Source of the DNA: a virus
Virus record (IMG/VR): IMGVR_UViG_3300033153_008767
Location: 1-28,744 of that record
Length of the DNA: 28,744 nucleotides
Direction: 5' to 3' (one strand)
This document shows positions 15,359 to 22,797 of this stretch, in pieces. Both the position numbers and the translations under genes were made by a program. Below the pieces are notes generated by a model that had not been told where the DNA came from, did not search any database, and was given only the letters and a program-made list of their open reading frames with translations. Numbering within the stretch: the stretch's first letter is position 1; each line of letters begins with the position of its first letter.

Positions 15359-15611
15359 TAAATTTCTCCAGATAATCTTCTAATGCTTCATCTGCTATCA
15401 TTCTAGCTTCGTGTCTTTGTTTATTATTAAATATACAATCCATGTAAACTTTTAACCAGACATTTTTAGTTTGATAATTTTCATCAGGCTCATCAACAAT
15501 TAACATATTTTCTGGTGTTTCATAATCCTTTGGTACATTTAAACCACCATGTATTCCACTTCTAAAATATCTTTTTGGTGCTGGAGCAGGTCTTTTATTA
15601 ATTTTTCCCAT
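15348..15611 (-). CDS. Hypothetical protein, 87 aa, between terminase and holin
   Basis: An 87-residue protein with AGGATA before its ATG, 4 bases after the terminase stop and overlapping the holin start. It begins with a Pro/Lys-rich segment (MGKINKRPAPAPKRYFRSGI), followed by a charged helical part (NKQRHEARMIADEALEDYLE). No membrane span or signal. The family is not recognised; it could be a terminase-associated or lysis-timing factor, without direct evidence. Confidence 0.7.
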   Translation of the reverse strand: MGKINKRPAPAPKRYFRSGIHGGLNVPKDYETPENMLIVDEPDENYQTKNVWLKVYMDCIFNNKQRHEARMIADEALEDYLEKFNVT

Positions 15612-15615
15612 AATA

Positions 15616-17049
15616 TTATCCTACAAATATTTCTTCTGGCTCTCTGACTCTTCTGAGAAATTGACTAGTCATATCAGCTTGGTCAAAATTCTCGCTATTT
15701 GGAAAATTTTCCATTTCAGTTTCATAATCAAATAACCAAGGTGCTTTATTTGGCAACCAACAATTTCCAGCTTCTATAGCAGGACTTTCATTACTCAATC
15801 TAACAAGTTTATCGCCTTGACCAGTTGGCTCTATTGGCACTATGTTAAATGTAGTTTCAAATTGTAAATCTTGTATTAATTGTTGACCAGAAGCTTTGTC
15901 TTCAATCAAGCACTCATGTGGCCTCCATTTCTCAAGTAAGTTTATCACCTTTCTTTTCAATATTGGGTAAATAACTTTGTCTTTCCAAACATCAACTAAA
16001 TAATGCCCAGCATCAGTAGTTATCCAAACACCACAAACAGAAGGGTCGTTTATTTCCTTATCTTTATTTGCTGTATCTAAAGATAGTCTCATTGTATAAT
16101 GTTCTTTCATAGTAGGTGCAACATCATATCTATTAAACCATTCAAGCCTTACAATACCACCACCTTTTGGTGAAGGTCTTTGTTGTTGTTGAGCTGAATA
16201 ACCATAACTTCCAAGGCGTTTTTTAAAACTGGCAATTTCATCTTTTCCAGCACGCTCTTCATGTAATAATTCACCTTGTTTTCTTGTAATAATTCTACCA
16301 CTTCTTGGAAACGTTATTATTTGCGCAGTCTCAGCTTCTTGAGGTATTACAACTTGCGTCCAACCATCATCTTCAGAAAGCATTTTTCCAGTTGGATCTT
16401 TTACATGTAACCTCTGCATAACAATAATTTCAACAGCAGTCTTGGGGTCGTTTTTTCTAGTTGACCAAGTCTGGTCTATCCATTCATTAGCAGTGTTCCT
16501 TTCTGCTTCAGACATTGCCATACGTGGATTAATTGGATCATCTTGTATAAGAAAATTACCACCATCCCCAGTAGCACTTCCTCCAACAGATGTGGCAATT
16601 CTATGTCCACGTTTTGTTGTTTGAAATTTATCTTTAGCATTTTGATCCTTTGCTATTATTGTTTCTGGAAATAATAATTTATACCATTCTGATTCAACTA
16701 TTAATCTTGTGTCAACACTATGCTTAGTTGACAATTTACCAGAATAACTAGCGCACATAAATTTTTCAGATGGGTCTCGACCTAACCCCCATGCCGGAAA
16801 AGCTACAGTACAAGTGTTTGACTTCATAAATCTTGGTGGAATGTTTATTATCAGTTTTAGTATTTCACGTTCCCAAGCTGCTTCAAGAAATTCACAAATA
16901 TATTCTATGTGCCAATTCATTTTTAGAATAGCACCTGGGTCAACTATTCCAAATGCTTTGATAAAAAATGAAATTAAATGCTCACGTTGCTCCCTTCTTT
17001 GAAGCATAGTTTTGGCAGCTTTTTGTTTAATTTCCTGTGTTGCTATCAT
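15616..17049 (-). CDS. terL: Terminase large subunit
   Basis: A 477-residue packaging motor with ATPase and nuclease domains. Walker A is PPRFMKS (residues 71-77; this TerL branch often varies the residue before KS), followed by FPAWGLGRDPSEKFMCASYS. Walker B with its catalytic acidic residues is FLIQDDP (166-172). The nuclease part starts near YTMRLSLDTANKD (first Asp), continues with LIEDKASG (second acidic residue) and ends near FDQADMTSQFLRR (third). It cuts concatemeric DNA and pumps it through the portal. The preceding gene overlaps it by 23 bases and is a candidate small subunit. Unusually, the next gene downstream is not the portal but a lysis cassette. Confidence 0.96.
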   Translation of the reverse strand: MIATQEIKQKAAKTMLQRREQREHLISFFIKAFGIVDPGAILKMNWHIEYICEFLEAAWEREILKLIINIPPRFMKSNTCTVAFPAWGLGRDPSEKFMCASYSGKLSTKHSVDTRLIVESEWYKLLFPETIIAKDQNAKDKFQTTKRGHRIATSVGGSATGDGGNFLIQDDPINPRMAMSEAERNTANEWIDQTWSTRKNDPKTAVEIIVMQRLHVKDPTGKMLSEDDGWTQVVIPQEAETAQIITFPRSGRIITRKQGELLHEERAGKDEIASFKKRLGSYGYSAQQQQRPSPKGGGIVRLEWFNRYDVAPTMKEHYTMRLSLDTANKDKEINDPSVCGVWITTDAGHYLVDVWKDKVIYPILKRKVINLLEKWRPHECLIEDKASGQQLIQDLQFETTFNIVPIEPTGQGDKLVRLSNESPAIEAGNCWLPNKAPWLFDYETEMENFPNSENFDQADMTSQFLRRVREPEEIFVG

Positions 17050-17452
17050 CTTTATTATCCAAAGCTATATTGATATCATCACCTTTTATTATTGATTCCA
17101 ACATTTCATCTGTCATTTCTTCAGTACTGTTGAAGTGTTCAATACGATTTACATTTTCAATAGATTTCTTTTTGGAGTGTAAATATTCCGTTAGGCTAAC
17201 AATATGCTTTGATTGAATCTCATTGCTTGGTTTTGTTACTGATAAAGCGTTTGCGATTAATCCCCAAAAATCATCTAACGCTGATTGTTTTATTTCACCA
17301 TCCTGAATATCAACAAGTATTTTATTCCATTTATCTTTTATTTTTGGTAAATCAGAATGTGGAGTGTTAACTGGCTTGCCCATAGCAAGTTGTGCTGATA
17401 GCTTGAGTGGGTTACAACCAATTTCTTCAAGTGTTTTTTCAATATCTGACAC
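17027..17452 (-). CDS. Possible terminase small subunit, 141 aa
   Basis: A protein of 141 residues if it starts at the GTG at 17450-17452, which has TTGGAG 6 bases upstream. An in-frame TTG 12 bases earlier is that ribosome binding site and an unlikely start. The sequence begins MSDIEKTLEEIGCNPLKLSA, has a helical middle (ALDDFWGLIANAL) and an acidic C-terminal part (STEEMTDEMLESIIKGDDIN). It overlaps terL by 23 bases, the usual place of terS. No helix-turn-helix motif is clear. The gene at 18210-18677 is a second candidate, so this call is tentative. Confidence 0.5.
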   Translation of the reverse strand: MSDIEKTLEEIGCNPLKLSAQLAMGKPVNTPHSDLPKIKDKWNKILVDIQDGEIKQSALDDFWGLIANALSVTKPSNEIQSKHIVSLTEYLHSKKKSIENVNRIEHFNSTEEMTDEMLESIIKGDDINIALDNKDDSNTGN

Positions 17453-17676
17453 CAGAAACTCCAATAAATTTATTTATACTTTTTACCCTTTTATTATATC
17501 TTAAAATAAGAGATAATAGAAGGTTTATTTTTATAAAAGCGACCCTAACGTTAAGATTAAGTTTTTAATATAAGGCTATTTAAGAGGATAAAAATATTAC
17601 CTATAGAATCCTATTAAATATAGATTTAAGCCTATGCAATAAGTCATTTACCCTATACAAACGCTATATTTAAGGC
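17453..17676. promoter_or_regulatory. 224-base A/T-rich intergenic control region upstream of terminase genes
   Basis: Holds an imperfect palindrome TATTATATCTT (17492-17502) / AAGAGATAATA (17508-17518), TAATAGAAG (17514-17522, plus), TAATAGGAT (17608-17616, minus) and the 8-base palindrome TAACGTTA (17546-17553), which recurs at 21777-21784. On the minus strand TATAAT lies inside the first palindrome. No open frame with a ribosome binding site was found. This is the best candidate for a leftward promoter for terminase, lysis and virion genes. Confidence 0.5.
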
Positions 17677-18051
17677 TTAATAATAGTCTATAACTTTCAA
17701 CCTTTCTTTAGCATAAAGTCTGAATCCTCTCTCAGTTAATATTTCCAATGTATGATCAACAATAAACTTCCAAGACTCTGTATTGCGTCTGTACATTAAA
17801 ACAGGGTCTTCACCTCTATCTTCTGCGCTTTTAATTGTCTGTTTCCACCACTTGTTAATTTGTAAAACCTGACACCTTTTCACTTCAACACAGAAACAAC
17901 CGACCCCAACTAAATCACCTCCACCACTTCTAACTTGTTCTAAATTGCGTTCAGGCATGATATGTAATTTCAAATTATAAAACAACCAACTAGCAGCCTG
18001 TCTTTCACCACTAGCACCTTTGTTTCTTGAGTTAATTCTTTTCTTTGCCAT
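17677..18051 (-). CDS. PD-(D/E)XK nuclease (Holliday-junction-resolvase-like), 124 aa
   Basis: A 124-residue protein read from the ATG at 18049-18051, with AAGGAAAT upstream. A longer in-frame reading would overlap the small membrane gene before it and lacks a better start. The N-terminus is basic (MAKKRINSRNKGASGERQAA) and carries the helix Glu of the fold; RSGGGDLVGVGCFCVEVKRC holds the Asp and the ExK catalytic pair. After that comes an INKWWKQTIKSAEDRGEDPV helix and VLMYRRNTESWKF. Proteins of this look cut branched or damaged DNA in phage replication and packaging. Its place next to the terminase suggests clearing of junctions before packaging. Relation to VRR or archaeal-type resolvases is uncertain. 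Confidence 0.8.
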   Translation of the reverse strand: MAKKRINSRNKGASGERQAASWLFYNLKLHIMPERNLEQVRSGGGDLVGVGCFCVEVKRCQVLQINKWWKQTIKSAEDRGEDPVLMYRRNTESWKFIVDHTLEILTERGFRLYAKERLKVIDYY

Positions 18052-18061
18052 GTTTATTTCC

Positions 18062-18208
18062 TTAACTGAATAAATACCATGTAATAAAACCGATACAAGA
18101 CACTGCACAAATATCAATAGCAATAAGAGTAATAAATAATAATCTTATGTGTTTATTGTGTCTAATATTTTCGTCAATAAATTTATCTAATGCATCATTA
18201 TGTTTCAT
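18062..18208 (-). CDS. Uncalled 48-aa single-pass membrane protein
   Basis: The ATG at 18206-18208 has GGTGG 7-8 bases upstream and lies 1 base past the stop of the preceding gene. The product begins MKHNDALDKFIDENIRHNKH and then has one hydrophobic stretch (IRLLFITLIAIDICAVSCIG, FITWYLF). It ends at TAA (18062-18064), and the nuclease gene follows after 10 bases. The charged N-terminus plus single span is typical of phage membrane microproteins involved in lysis control or exclusion, but no function is evident. Confidence 0.7.
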   Translation of the reverse strand: MKHNDALDKFIDENIRHNKHIRLLFITLIAIDICAVSCIGFITWYLFS

Positions 18209-18209
18209 T

Positions 18210-18677
18210 TTAATCCACCAATATGTTAACAACAGGTTTATCTTTTATCATTTTTATTAATTCTTTTGCTTCTATGATTGTAATCTTTCCTTTTGATACA
18301 GCTGAAATAACCTCTTTCACTGTATTGACTTCTATCTTCCTTAAATCTCCAGCTTGTTGTAAAATTGGCATAACAGCATTAAACAACATATCCTGTGATT
18401 TAATATCACTTTGATCCATGGCGTTTTTTATTTTGCCTTTTGCTCTATCAGAAACTGCTCTAATTGCATTAGCACCTTCCAATAAAATGTATTGTCTTAA
18501 TACCTCTTTAGTCATAGGCTTAGAGTCTAAAATCTCTGAGATTGTATCTAATGTATAATTAGCCATGCTCTCATGATACTTTGCTCTTTCCTCAGAATCA
18601 GCTGACATGTCATTCCCAAAGTCTGGGTCTTCCATTGCCTTCATTAATTTGATTACATTTTTGGCATTGTTAGCCAT
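18210..18677 (-). CDS. Helical protein, 155 aa; alternative terminase small subunit candidate
   Basis: A 155-residue, largely helical protein with a GGAG ribosome binding site. Residues about 50-100 are alanine/charge-rich (TKEVLRQYILLEGANAIRAV, SDRAKGKIKNAMDQSD). The C-terminal KGKITIIEAKELIKMIKDKP resembles the closing segment of some phage small terminases ('l..GeIt..EA..l..l'). It is followed by a membrane microprotein and a nuclease and lies about 1.2 kb upstream of terL. A packaging role is plausible, but the gene directly overlapping terL is the positional favourite. Its upstream region has unusual sequence (18678-19075), which would fit a packaging recognition site. Confidence 0.55.
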   Translation of the reverse strand: MANNAKNVIKLMKAMEDPDFGNDMSADSEERAKYHESMANYTLDTISEILDSKPMTKEVLRQYILLEGANAIRAVSDRAKGKIKNAMDQSDIKSQDMLFNAVMPILQQAGDLRKIEVNTVKEVISAVSKGKITIIEAKELIKMIKDKPVVNILVD

Positions 18678-19075
18678 GTTTTACTCCTTTTTGCCAACGT
18701 TGACAAAGGTTTTGGAAAAAATAATTATAATATACTTATATTATTCAATATACTTTTGGATATACTCTTGAAAGCCTAGTATTAAAGGGGTTAGAGGGCT
18801 TTAGAGAGAGAGTATATATATATATGATTTTATTCTTACCCTCTCTCGCGCCCTCTCGCGCTCGCGCAGACCTAAACACATTTTCATATTTTTACTTTTT
18901 TGCGCGTTCTAACTTTTTCACTTTTTCACGTTGTCAGACTCTCACTTTTCTAAAAACGCCCCTTCTCGCCCGCGCCCTATATATTCTATATATTTATATA
19001 TTTAGCTCTAAGTTATTGATTTATATAATGTTTTCGGTCAAAGTAAAATATATATAGCGATATATTTATATAGAT
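18678..19075. other. 398-base non-coding region with CpG-rich and TATA-rich blocks
   Basis: No convincing gene is present. Features seen: TATATATATATAT (18813-18825); a CpG-rich block (18843-18867) in which CTCTCGCGC occurs twice at a 10-base interval, then TCGCGC; TGCGCG (18901-18906); ACTTTTTC twice in tandem near 18912-18927; CTCGCCCGCGCC (18965-18976); TATATATT-type runs (18977-19006) and a near-palindrome ATATATATAGCGATATAT near 19050-19066. Such alternation is foreign to the rest of the window. It may hold a packaging site, replication origin or leftward promoter. On the minus strand TATAAT occurs about 50 bases before the gene at 18677. Confidence 0.5.
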
Positions 19076-19192
19076 TTACTTTTTGGCAACCTTGCCACTA
19101 ACGATCAATTTAATATATTGCCCTTTGAAATTCACACCAAGAGTGTTTTTGATTTCTTCATCGCCTTTTCCAATGATTTTCCATACCGCTGG
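19076..19192 (-). pseudogene. Detached C-terminal end of the primase-helicase (+1 frame)
   Basis: Removing one G (base 19193, C on the plus strand) from the minus-strand reading ATA-G-CCA joins the primase-helicase frame to a 38-codon open stretch, PAVWKIIGKGDEEIKNTLGV and onward to KVAKK and TAA at 19076-19078. In the present sequence the frame instead runs to ASGMENHWKRR and a TGA at 19158-19160. The shifted reading has the composition of a folded protein end. There is no own start or ribosome binding site. It may reflect a sequencing error, a real indel, or less likely recoding. Confidence 0.6.
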
Positions 19193-21554
19193 CTATTGTA
19201 TTAATTTGATTTGTTCCAAAAGTTAAGTATGAATGTTTAAACAGGCTGTGACTTTGTTCTTGCTTATTATGTTTGTGTTTGTAACCCTTTGTATGTAGCT
19301 TTTCAAGCATAAATTCAACAATAGCTTGAACCAATCTTGAATCACTTGATTCTGTATTTCCCATATTTGCTTTCATTGATCTTTTACATTCTTTTACATA
19401 TGAAATTGCATAATCAATATGTATTTTATTTACAATATTAGCAGTTCCATTTAATATAGATTCAATATAAGCATACAAAAGAGCTTCTGATTTCACTTGA
19501 GCAATTTCACGAACAAACATTGATCTTTCTGCTTCTGAAATTGAATTGCCTTTCTTTCTCAAAATATATTCTTTATCAACCATTTCTTCAAATACTTTTT
19601 GTGTATAATCATCTGGCTGGAATAAAACATAATTGTTAAACTCTACATTTTTTAAACTTGGCCCCATAAATTTTGATTCTTCATCAATTTGATATTCAAA
19701 ATTTTCACCTCTATTTGCTTCCATCACTAACATTTTTAATTTATCAATTATTGATTCTGAGAATGGAGAATATGCTAATTTTCTTGGTTTTGAGCAGGGT
19801 TCACTAGTGGCAAAATGGTGAAATTTTCTTGCTTCATCGCCAGAGTTTATACTGTCTTGTGTAAAATTATGAACATAAGAAGTCTGAGTTGATTCTTCAA
19901 GAATTGATAGAGTTGTTCCATAAACATCAGGCAGGGCATCAGCGAAATCAGATACATCATATGGAGAATAAGAACCCTTTACAATATTCTGCATAATATA
20001 TTGTTTTACTTTCCATACATCACCAGATTGTGATTTACTGGCAATACCAGCTTCTGGAATAATAACACTCATAGAAGGTGATCTAATGAGCTTTACATGA
20101 AGTGCTTTAACACCATATGTTCCTTTTGAGCCTCTATAACATTTTAATAAGTCATTAGAGGTATTCATTATTAATTGTTCAATTACATCATTTAAAACTT
20201 TATTTGGTGTATCTTTACCAACACCTTGATCTGCTAATAAAATATTTATTTGTGAAAGAGTAGAAGCTTGAAAACTTGCTTTTCTTCCTAACAAAGAGCG
20301 TGTGACATGACGAGCAGAGATTATTGAAATTTCTTTGTGAGGCCATGGCATTCTTTCCCATATTTCTTTAGCAAATACACCTACAAAACCAGGTGGCCAG
20401 TCATGTCTTGTTATTTTTTCACTTTTCTTTGCTATTGTTATAATTTCTTTTTCTTCAACATAAACTTCAAGATTATAATTTTTACCACCATGCGCGTGTG
20501 AGAATATTCTTGGAGCTGTTGATATTAAATCAAGATATGCAACTTTTGAAAAATAATCATATATTTCTGGTTCAAAAGGATCATAGCATCTTTGTCCATG
20601 ATATACTTCTGGATTCTTTAAAAGTTCTGATACAAAAATATTAGTTCCATCTGATAAGAGAATTTCAAAGTCTTGGTTTAAAACTTCTGACTCTCTCATC
20701 TTTAAAACATTTTTTCTGGAGTGACCCTTTTTTACTTGCTTATCAATCCATACTTCTGTTTGTTTATCAGCATTTTTTACAGATAATGCCTTTGCCGCAT
20801 TAACAAGTTCATTATAATCATTTTCTTCTTTGGTTGATAAATCAGGAATTGAAGATGTGTCAATAGGTTTATTTGAATTATTATAAATTTTTGTTTGAAT
20901 ATCTTGATGGTCTGGTTCTTTTACATCAGCTTTGATAAAACATAAACGTTCAGGACTGTTTACAGCTTTGTCCATAATTGTTCTTGGGTGCATTCTTCCA
21001 GCTTTATCAATAAAAATATAACCATGACCAGATAACCAAAGACGTTTAAAAAGTATTGTATTTAATCTTTCGATATCTTTTGAATCTAAAATTGATACAA
21101 GAAAATGTTGTCCTTTGATTGGTGAACCATTAATACATGAAGAAGATGAAGTTTTCCAAAAGGTTGGTGCTTGTTCCAATTCTGGAACAGCTTGTTGATA
21201 TGCTTCTAAAAGTTGATCACGGTGTAAAGGTGTTCCTACAGGGTCATAATCAATTAATAGAAATCCAGGATTATCCCTGTATTTAAAATTTTCTTTTGTT
21301 CTTTCAAGAATTTGATATTCAGAACCTTTACATGTTATTTTTATTGCGTCAACATTTTCTTCATAAGTACCAAAACCAAATGCATTTATTGCGCTAGACC
21401 CATCTACAATTTCTTGTAGTTCAGCTACATTTTTTATTTTTATTTTAAATGCTTTGCCTTGTTTTAAAGTACCTGGGTGTTGGAGTTTTCCATCTATGAA
21501 TCTTTTTGATATTGGGTTAAGTGTGGATTTGTACAACGTGAATATTGTATGCAT
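19158..21554 (-). CDS. Primase-helicase: AEP-like primase domain plus P-loop ATPase (3' end probably frameshifted)
   Basis: A 798-residue replication protein with AAGGAT before its ATG. The N-terminal third has archaeo-eukaryotic primase features: LLIDYDP (Asp102, Asp104), a Ser-rich loop with GQH (His150), and a third acidic site in IFIDKAGRMHPRTIMD (Asp183). The middle has PRIFSHAHGGKNYNL (near 348-361), a sequence typical of phage primase-helicases. The ATPase domain has a P-loop ADQGVGKDT (441-449), then PEAGIASKSQSGD and an EESTQTSYVH region that look like family helicase/ATPase motifs of the DUF3987 type. It should prime and unwind DNA at phage replication forks. It is read leftward, away from the other early genes. 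The last 11 residues are probably out of frame. Confidence 0.85.
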   Translation of the reverse strand: MHTIFTLYKSTLNPISKRFIDGKLQHPGTLKQGKAFKIKIKNVAELQEIVDGSSAINAFGFGTYEENVDAIKITCKGSEYQILERTKENFKYRDNPGFLLIDYDPVGTPLHRDQLLEAYQQAVPELEQAPTFWKTSSSSCINGSPIKGQHFLVSILDSKDIERLNTILFKRLWLSGHGYIFIDKAGRMHPRTIMDKAVNSPERLCFIKADVKEPDHQDIQTKIYNNSNKPIDTSSIPDLSTKEENDYNELVNAAKALSVKNADKQTEVWIDKQVKKGHSRKNVLKMRESEVLNQDFEILLSDGTNIFVSELLKNPEVYHGQRCYDPFEPEIYDYFSKVAYLDLISTAPRIFSHAHGGKNYNLEVYVEEKEIITIAKKSEKITRHDWPPGFVGVFAKEIWERMPWPHKEISIISARHVTRSLLGRKASFQASTLSQINILLADQGVGKDTPNKVLNDVIEQLIMNTSNDLLKCYRGSKGTYGVKALHVKLIRSPSMSVIIPEAGIASKSQSGDVWKVKQYIMQNIVKGSYSPYDVSDFADALPDVYGTTLSILEESTQTSYVHNFTQDSINSGDEARKFHHFATSEPCSKPRKLAYSPFSESIIDKLKMLVMEANRGENFEYQIDEESKFMGPSLKNVEFNNYVLFQPDDYTQKVFEEMVDKEYILRKKGNSISEAERSMFVREIAQVKSEALLYAYIESILNGTANIVNKIHIDYAISYVKECKRSMKANMGNTESSDSRLVQAIVEFMLEKLHTKGYKHKHNKQEQSHSLFKHSYLTFGTNQINTIASGMENHWKRR

Positions 21555-21896
21555 AATTATCCTTATTATTATGAGTGTGATTATGAATATAACCCATAAG
21601 GAAAAGCTACATTCATATCACTTAAGCAAGAGCGACTTACTAACTATATTATAGAGTAATAGGATAGGGAAAGATAGTCTAAAAAGACGCTAGAAGGGCT
21701 TAGAATATAGGTTTGAAAGGTATATAATAGGATAGATTAAAAATACCCATATAAAGGAAAGAGTAAAGGTTAATTTTAACGTTAGCAGAGTAGTTTCATT
21801 TTAAAGTTGTGCTATTTACTTGACGATTTTTTTAGTATAAAATAAAAACCTATTAAGCGTTAAAAAGAAACTAGAAAATCTTATTTGGAGATAATT
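21555..21896. promoter_or_regulatory. 342-base divergent control region between primase-helicase and early genes
   Basis: The only divergent junction in the window. It contains the direct repeat TAATAGGATAG at 21657-21667 and 21725-21735, ATTATA/TATAAT at 21648-21653 (minus -10-like), TATAATAGGAT at 21723-21733, the palindrome TAACGTTA at 21777-21784, and ATAGAGTAAT at 21651-21660, which recurs in reverse at 24893-24902. No gene with a ribosome binding site lies inside. The repeats suggest that one regulator controls both directions. Confidence 0.6.
21815..21843 (+). promoter_or_regulatory. Candidate early rightward promoter
   Basis: TTTACT (21815-21820) and the overlapping TTGACG (21820-21825) stand 10-15 bases before TATAAAAT (21836-21843). 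The first spacing (15) is usable but short, the second (10) too short for sigma70, so the exact -35 is unsure. It lies about 55 bases before the first early gene. Confidence 0.4.
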
Positions 21897-22070
21897 ATGT
21901 TAGAGTGGATTATTGCCATTGTAATATTATCATTGTGCTTTCTAATTGTTTGTGGAACAGTGTATGTGAGAACAAAATCGAAAATGCCAACTTCAAGAGA
22001 AATGTTGGACTGGGATTTTAGGGCTGTGAACAAATTAGAAAAGCCAGTTGGTTGGAAAAGAAATAGCTGA
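21897..22070 (+). CDS. First early gene: 57-aa single-pass membrane protein
   Basis: The ATG at 21897 has GGAG 6 bases upstream; an in-frame TTG at 21885 is part of that site. The product starts MLEWIIAIVILSLCFLIVCG with a membrane span at about residues 4-24, followed by a basic segment (YVRTKSKMPTSREMLDWDFR). It is the first gene behind the presumed early promoter, a place often used for host-takeover or superinfection-exclusion genes. No family recognised; membrane anchoring is the only firm prediction. Confidence 0.75.
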   Translation: MLEWIIAIVILSLCFLIVCGTVYVRTKSKMPTSREMLDWDFRAVNKLEKPVGWKRNS

Positions 22071-22135
22071 ATTGATGAGAAGATATAGTAATTATTATGA
22101 TAAAGATTATGAATTAATTAAAATTGGAGAATGAC

Positions 22136-22540
22136 ATGGATATTGAAAAACTAATTTTGCTTGATGAATTGAAAGCAGAATTAAAAGGCATTAAAGCCAG
22201 AGAAATGGAATTGAGAAAAGAAATTATGCTTGATATTTCTCATAGTTATGAAGGTACAAAGAAATCATTTGATTGGGTTGATCCTGATTTGGAAGGAACT
22301 GCCACGGTAACTTGTGATTTAAAATTAGCGGTTGATGAAGATGCATATCTTGAATATTTTGAAACAGATTATGTTGAAGAATTAACACCCGCTGAGAAAG
22401 CATGTATCACAAAGAAAATTACATATACAATTAGCAAGCCTGCGCTAAAGTACATTGATGAAGAAAGTGTAATCTATAATTTTATTGATTCTGAACCTGC
22501 TCTTTCAACTATTAAATACAAACTTGGTTTAGTGGGATGA
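22136..22540 (+). CDS. Hypothetical early protein, 134 aa, N-terminal coiled coil
   Basis: Read from the ATG at 22136, with TTGGAG upstream at 22124-22129. Residues 1-35 are a charged helix (KLILLDELKAELKGIKAREM). The rest alternates beta segments (GTATVTCDLKLAVDEDAYLE) and helix (ELTPAEKACITKKITYTISK), ending in LSTIKYKLGLVG. The plan, an N-terminal coiled coil, an LxP-AEK segment and a closing 'KPxL..x..YK.L' stretch, is common in small phage early proteins of unknown function. Its stop overlaps the next start by ATGA. Confidence 0.75.
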   Translation: MDIEKLILLDELKAELKGIKAREMELRKEIMLDISHSYEGTKKSFDWVDPDLEGTATVTCDLKLAVDEDAYLEYFETDYVEELTPAEKACITKKITYTISKPALKYIDEESVIYNFIDSEPALSTIKYKLGLVG

Positions 22541-22797
22541 GCAAACAATCAACAAAAAAGAAATATAGAGCATATTCTACTGTTGAAAAAACGTATGTGG
22601 AAATTGTTAAAACTGGTCAATGTGTTGCTAGATTTTCAGAACAATCTTTTGAAATTTTTGATTGTGATTCTAAATTAGAATTTTTCAAAATAGGTAAGTG
22701 GAGTTTAATGAATTGGTGCTTGTTTAAAGCAAAAGTAAGAAAGCACTTAAATTTTATTATTGATAATAAACATAAGCCAGAAGGATTTTTGAAATGA
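22537..22797 (+). CDS. Hypothetical early protein, 86 aa
   Basis: A basic 86-residue protein (MSKQSTKKKYRAYSTVEKTY at the start) with a long aromatic middle (SEQSFEIFDCDSKLEFFKIG) and a helical, Lys/His-rich end (FKAKVRKHLNFIIDNKHKPE). It starts inside the preceding stop (ATGA) and its own stop overlaps the next start, so it is part of a coupled row. No membrane span or known motif. The net positive charge would allow nucleic-acid binding, which is inference. Confidence 0.7.
   Translation: MSKQSTKKKYRAYSTVEKTYVEIVKTGQCVARFSEQSFEIFDCDSKLEFFKIGKWSLMNWCLFKAKVRKHLNFIIDNKHKPEGFLK

Noticed and set aside
16818-16838. Non-canonical Walker A (PPRFMKS) in the large terminase as a sign of inactivity
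   Set aside because: Large terminases of this branch often vary the residue before KS, and all other motor and nuclease motifs are present.
18824-19057. 77-codon rightward open frame in the anomalous non-coding region
   Set aside because: Starts in TATA repeats without a ribosome binding site, has a low-complexity Phe/Leu/Ser/Tyr product from the pyrimidine-rich strand, and points against all neighbouring genes.
19158-19200. Programmed +1 frameshift in the primase-helicase
   Set aside because: No known slippery sequence or stimulating structure is seen, and the shifted frame has a TAG immediately upstream, so an indel or sequencing error explains it better.
21713-21728. TTGAAA ... TATAAT as a sigma70 promoter
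   Set aside because: Only four bases separate the two boxes; TATAATAG here is better read as part of the shared phage motif.
22075-22134. 19-codon frame between the first two early genes
   Set aside because: Very short, no good ribosome binding site, and its end coincides with the ribosome binding site of the next gene.
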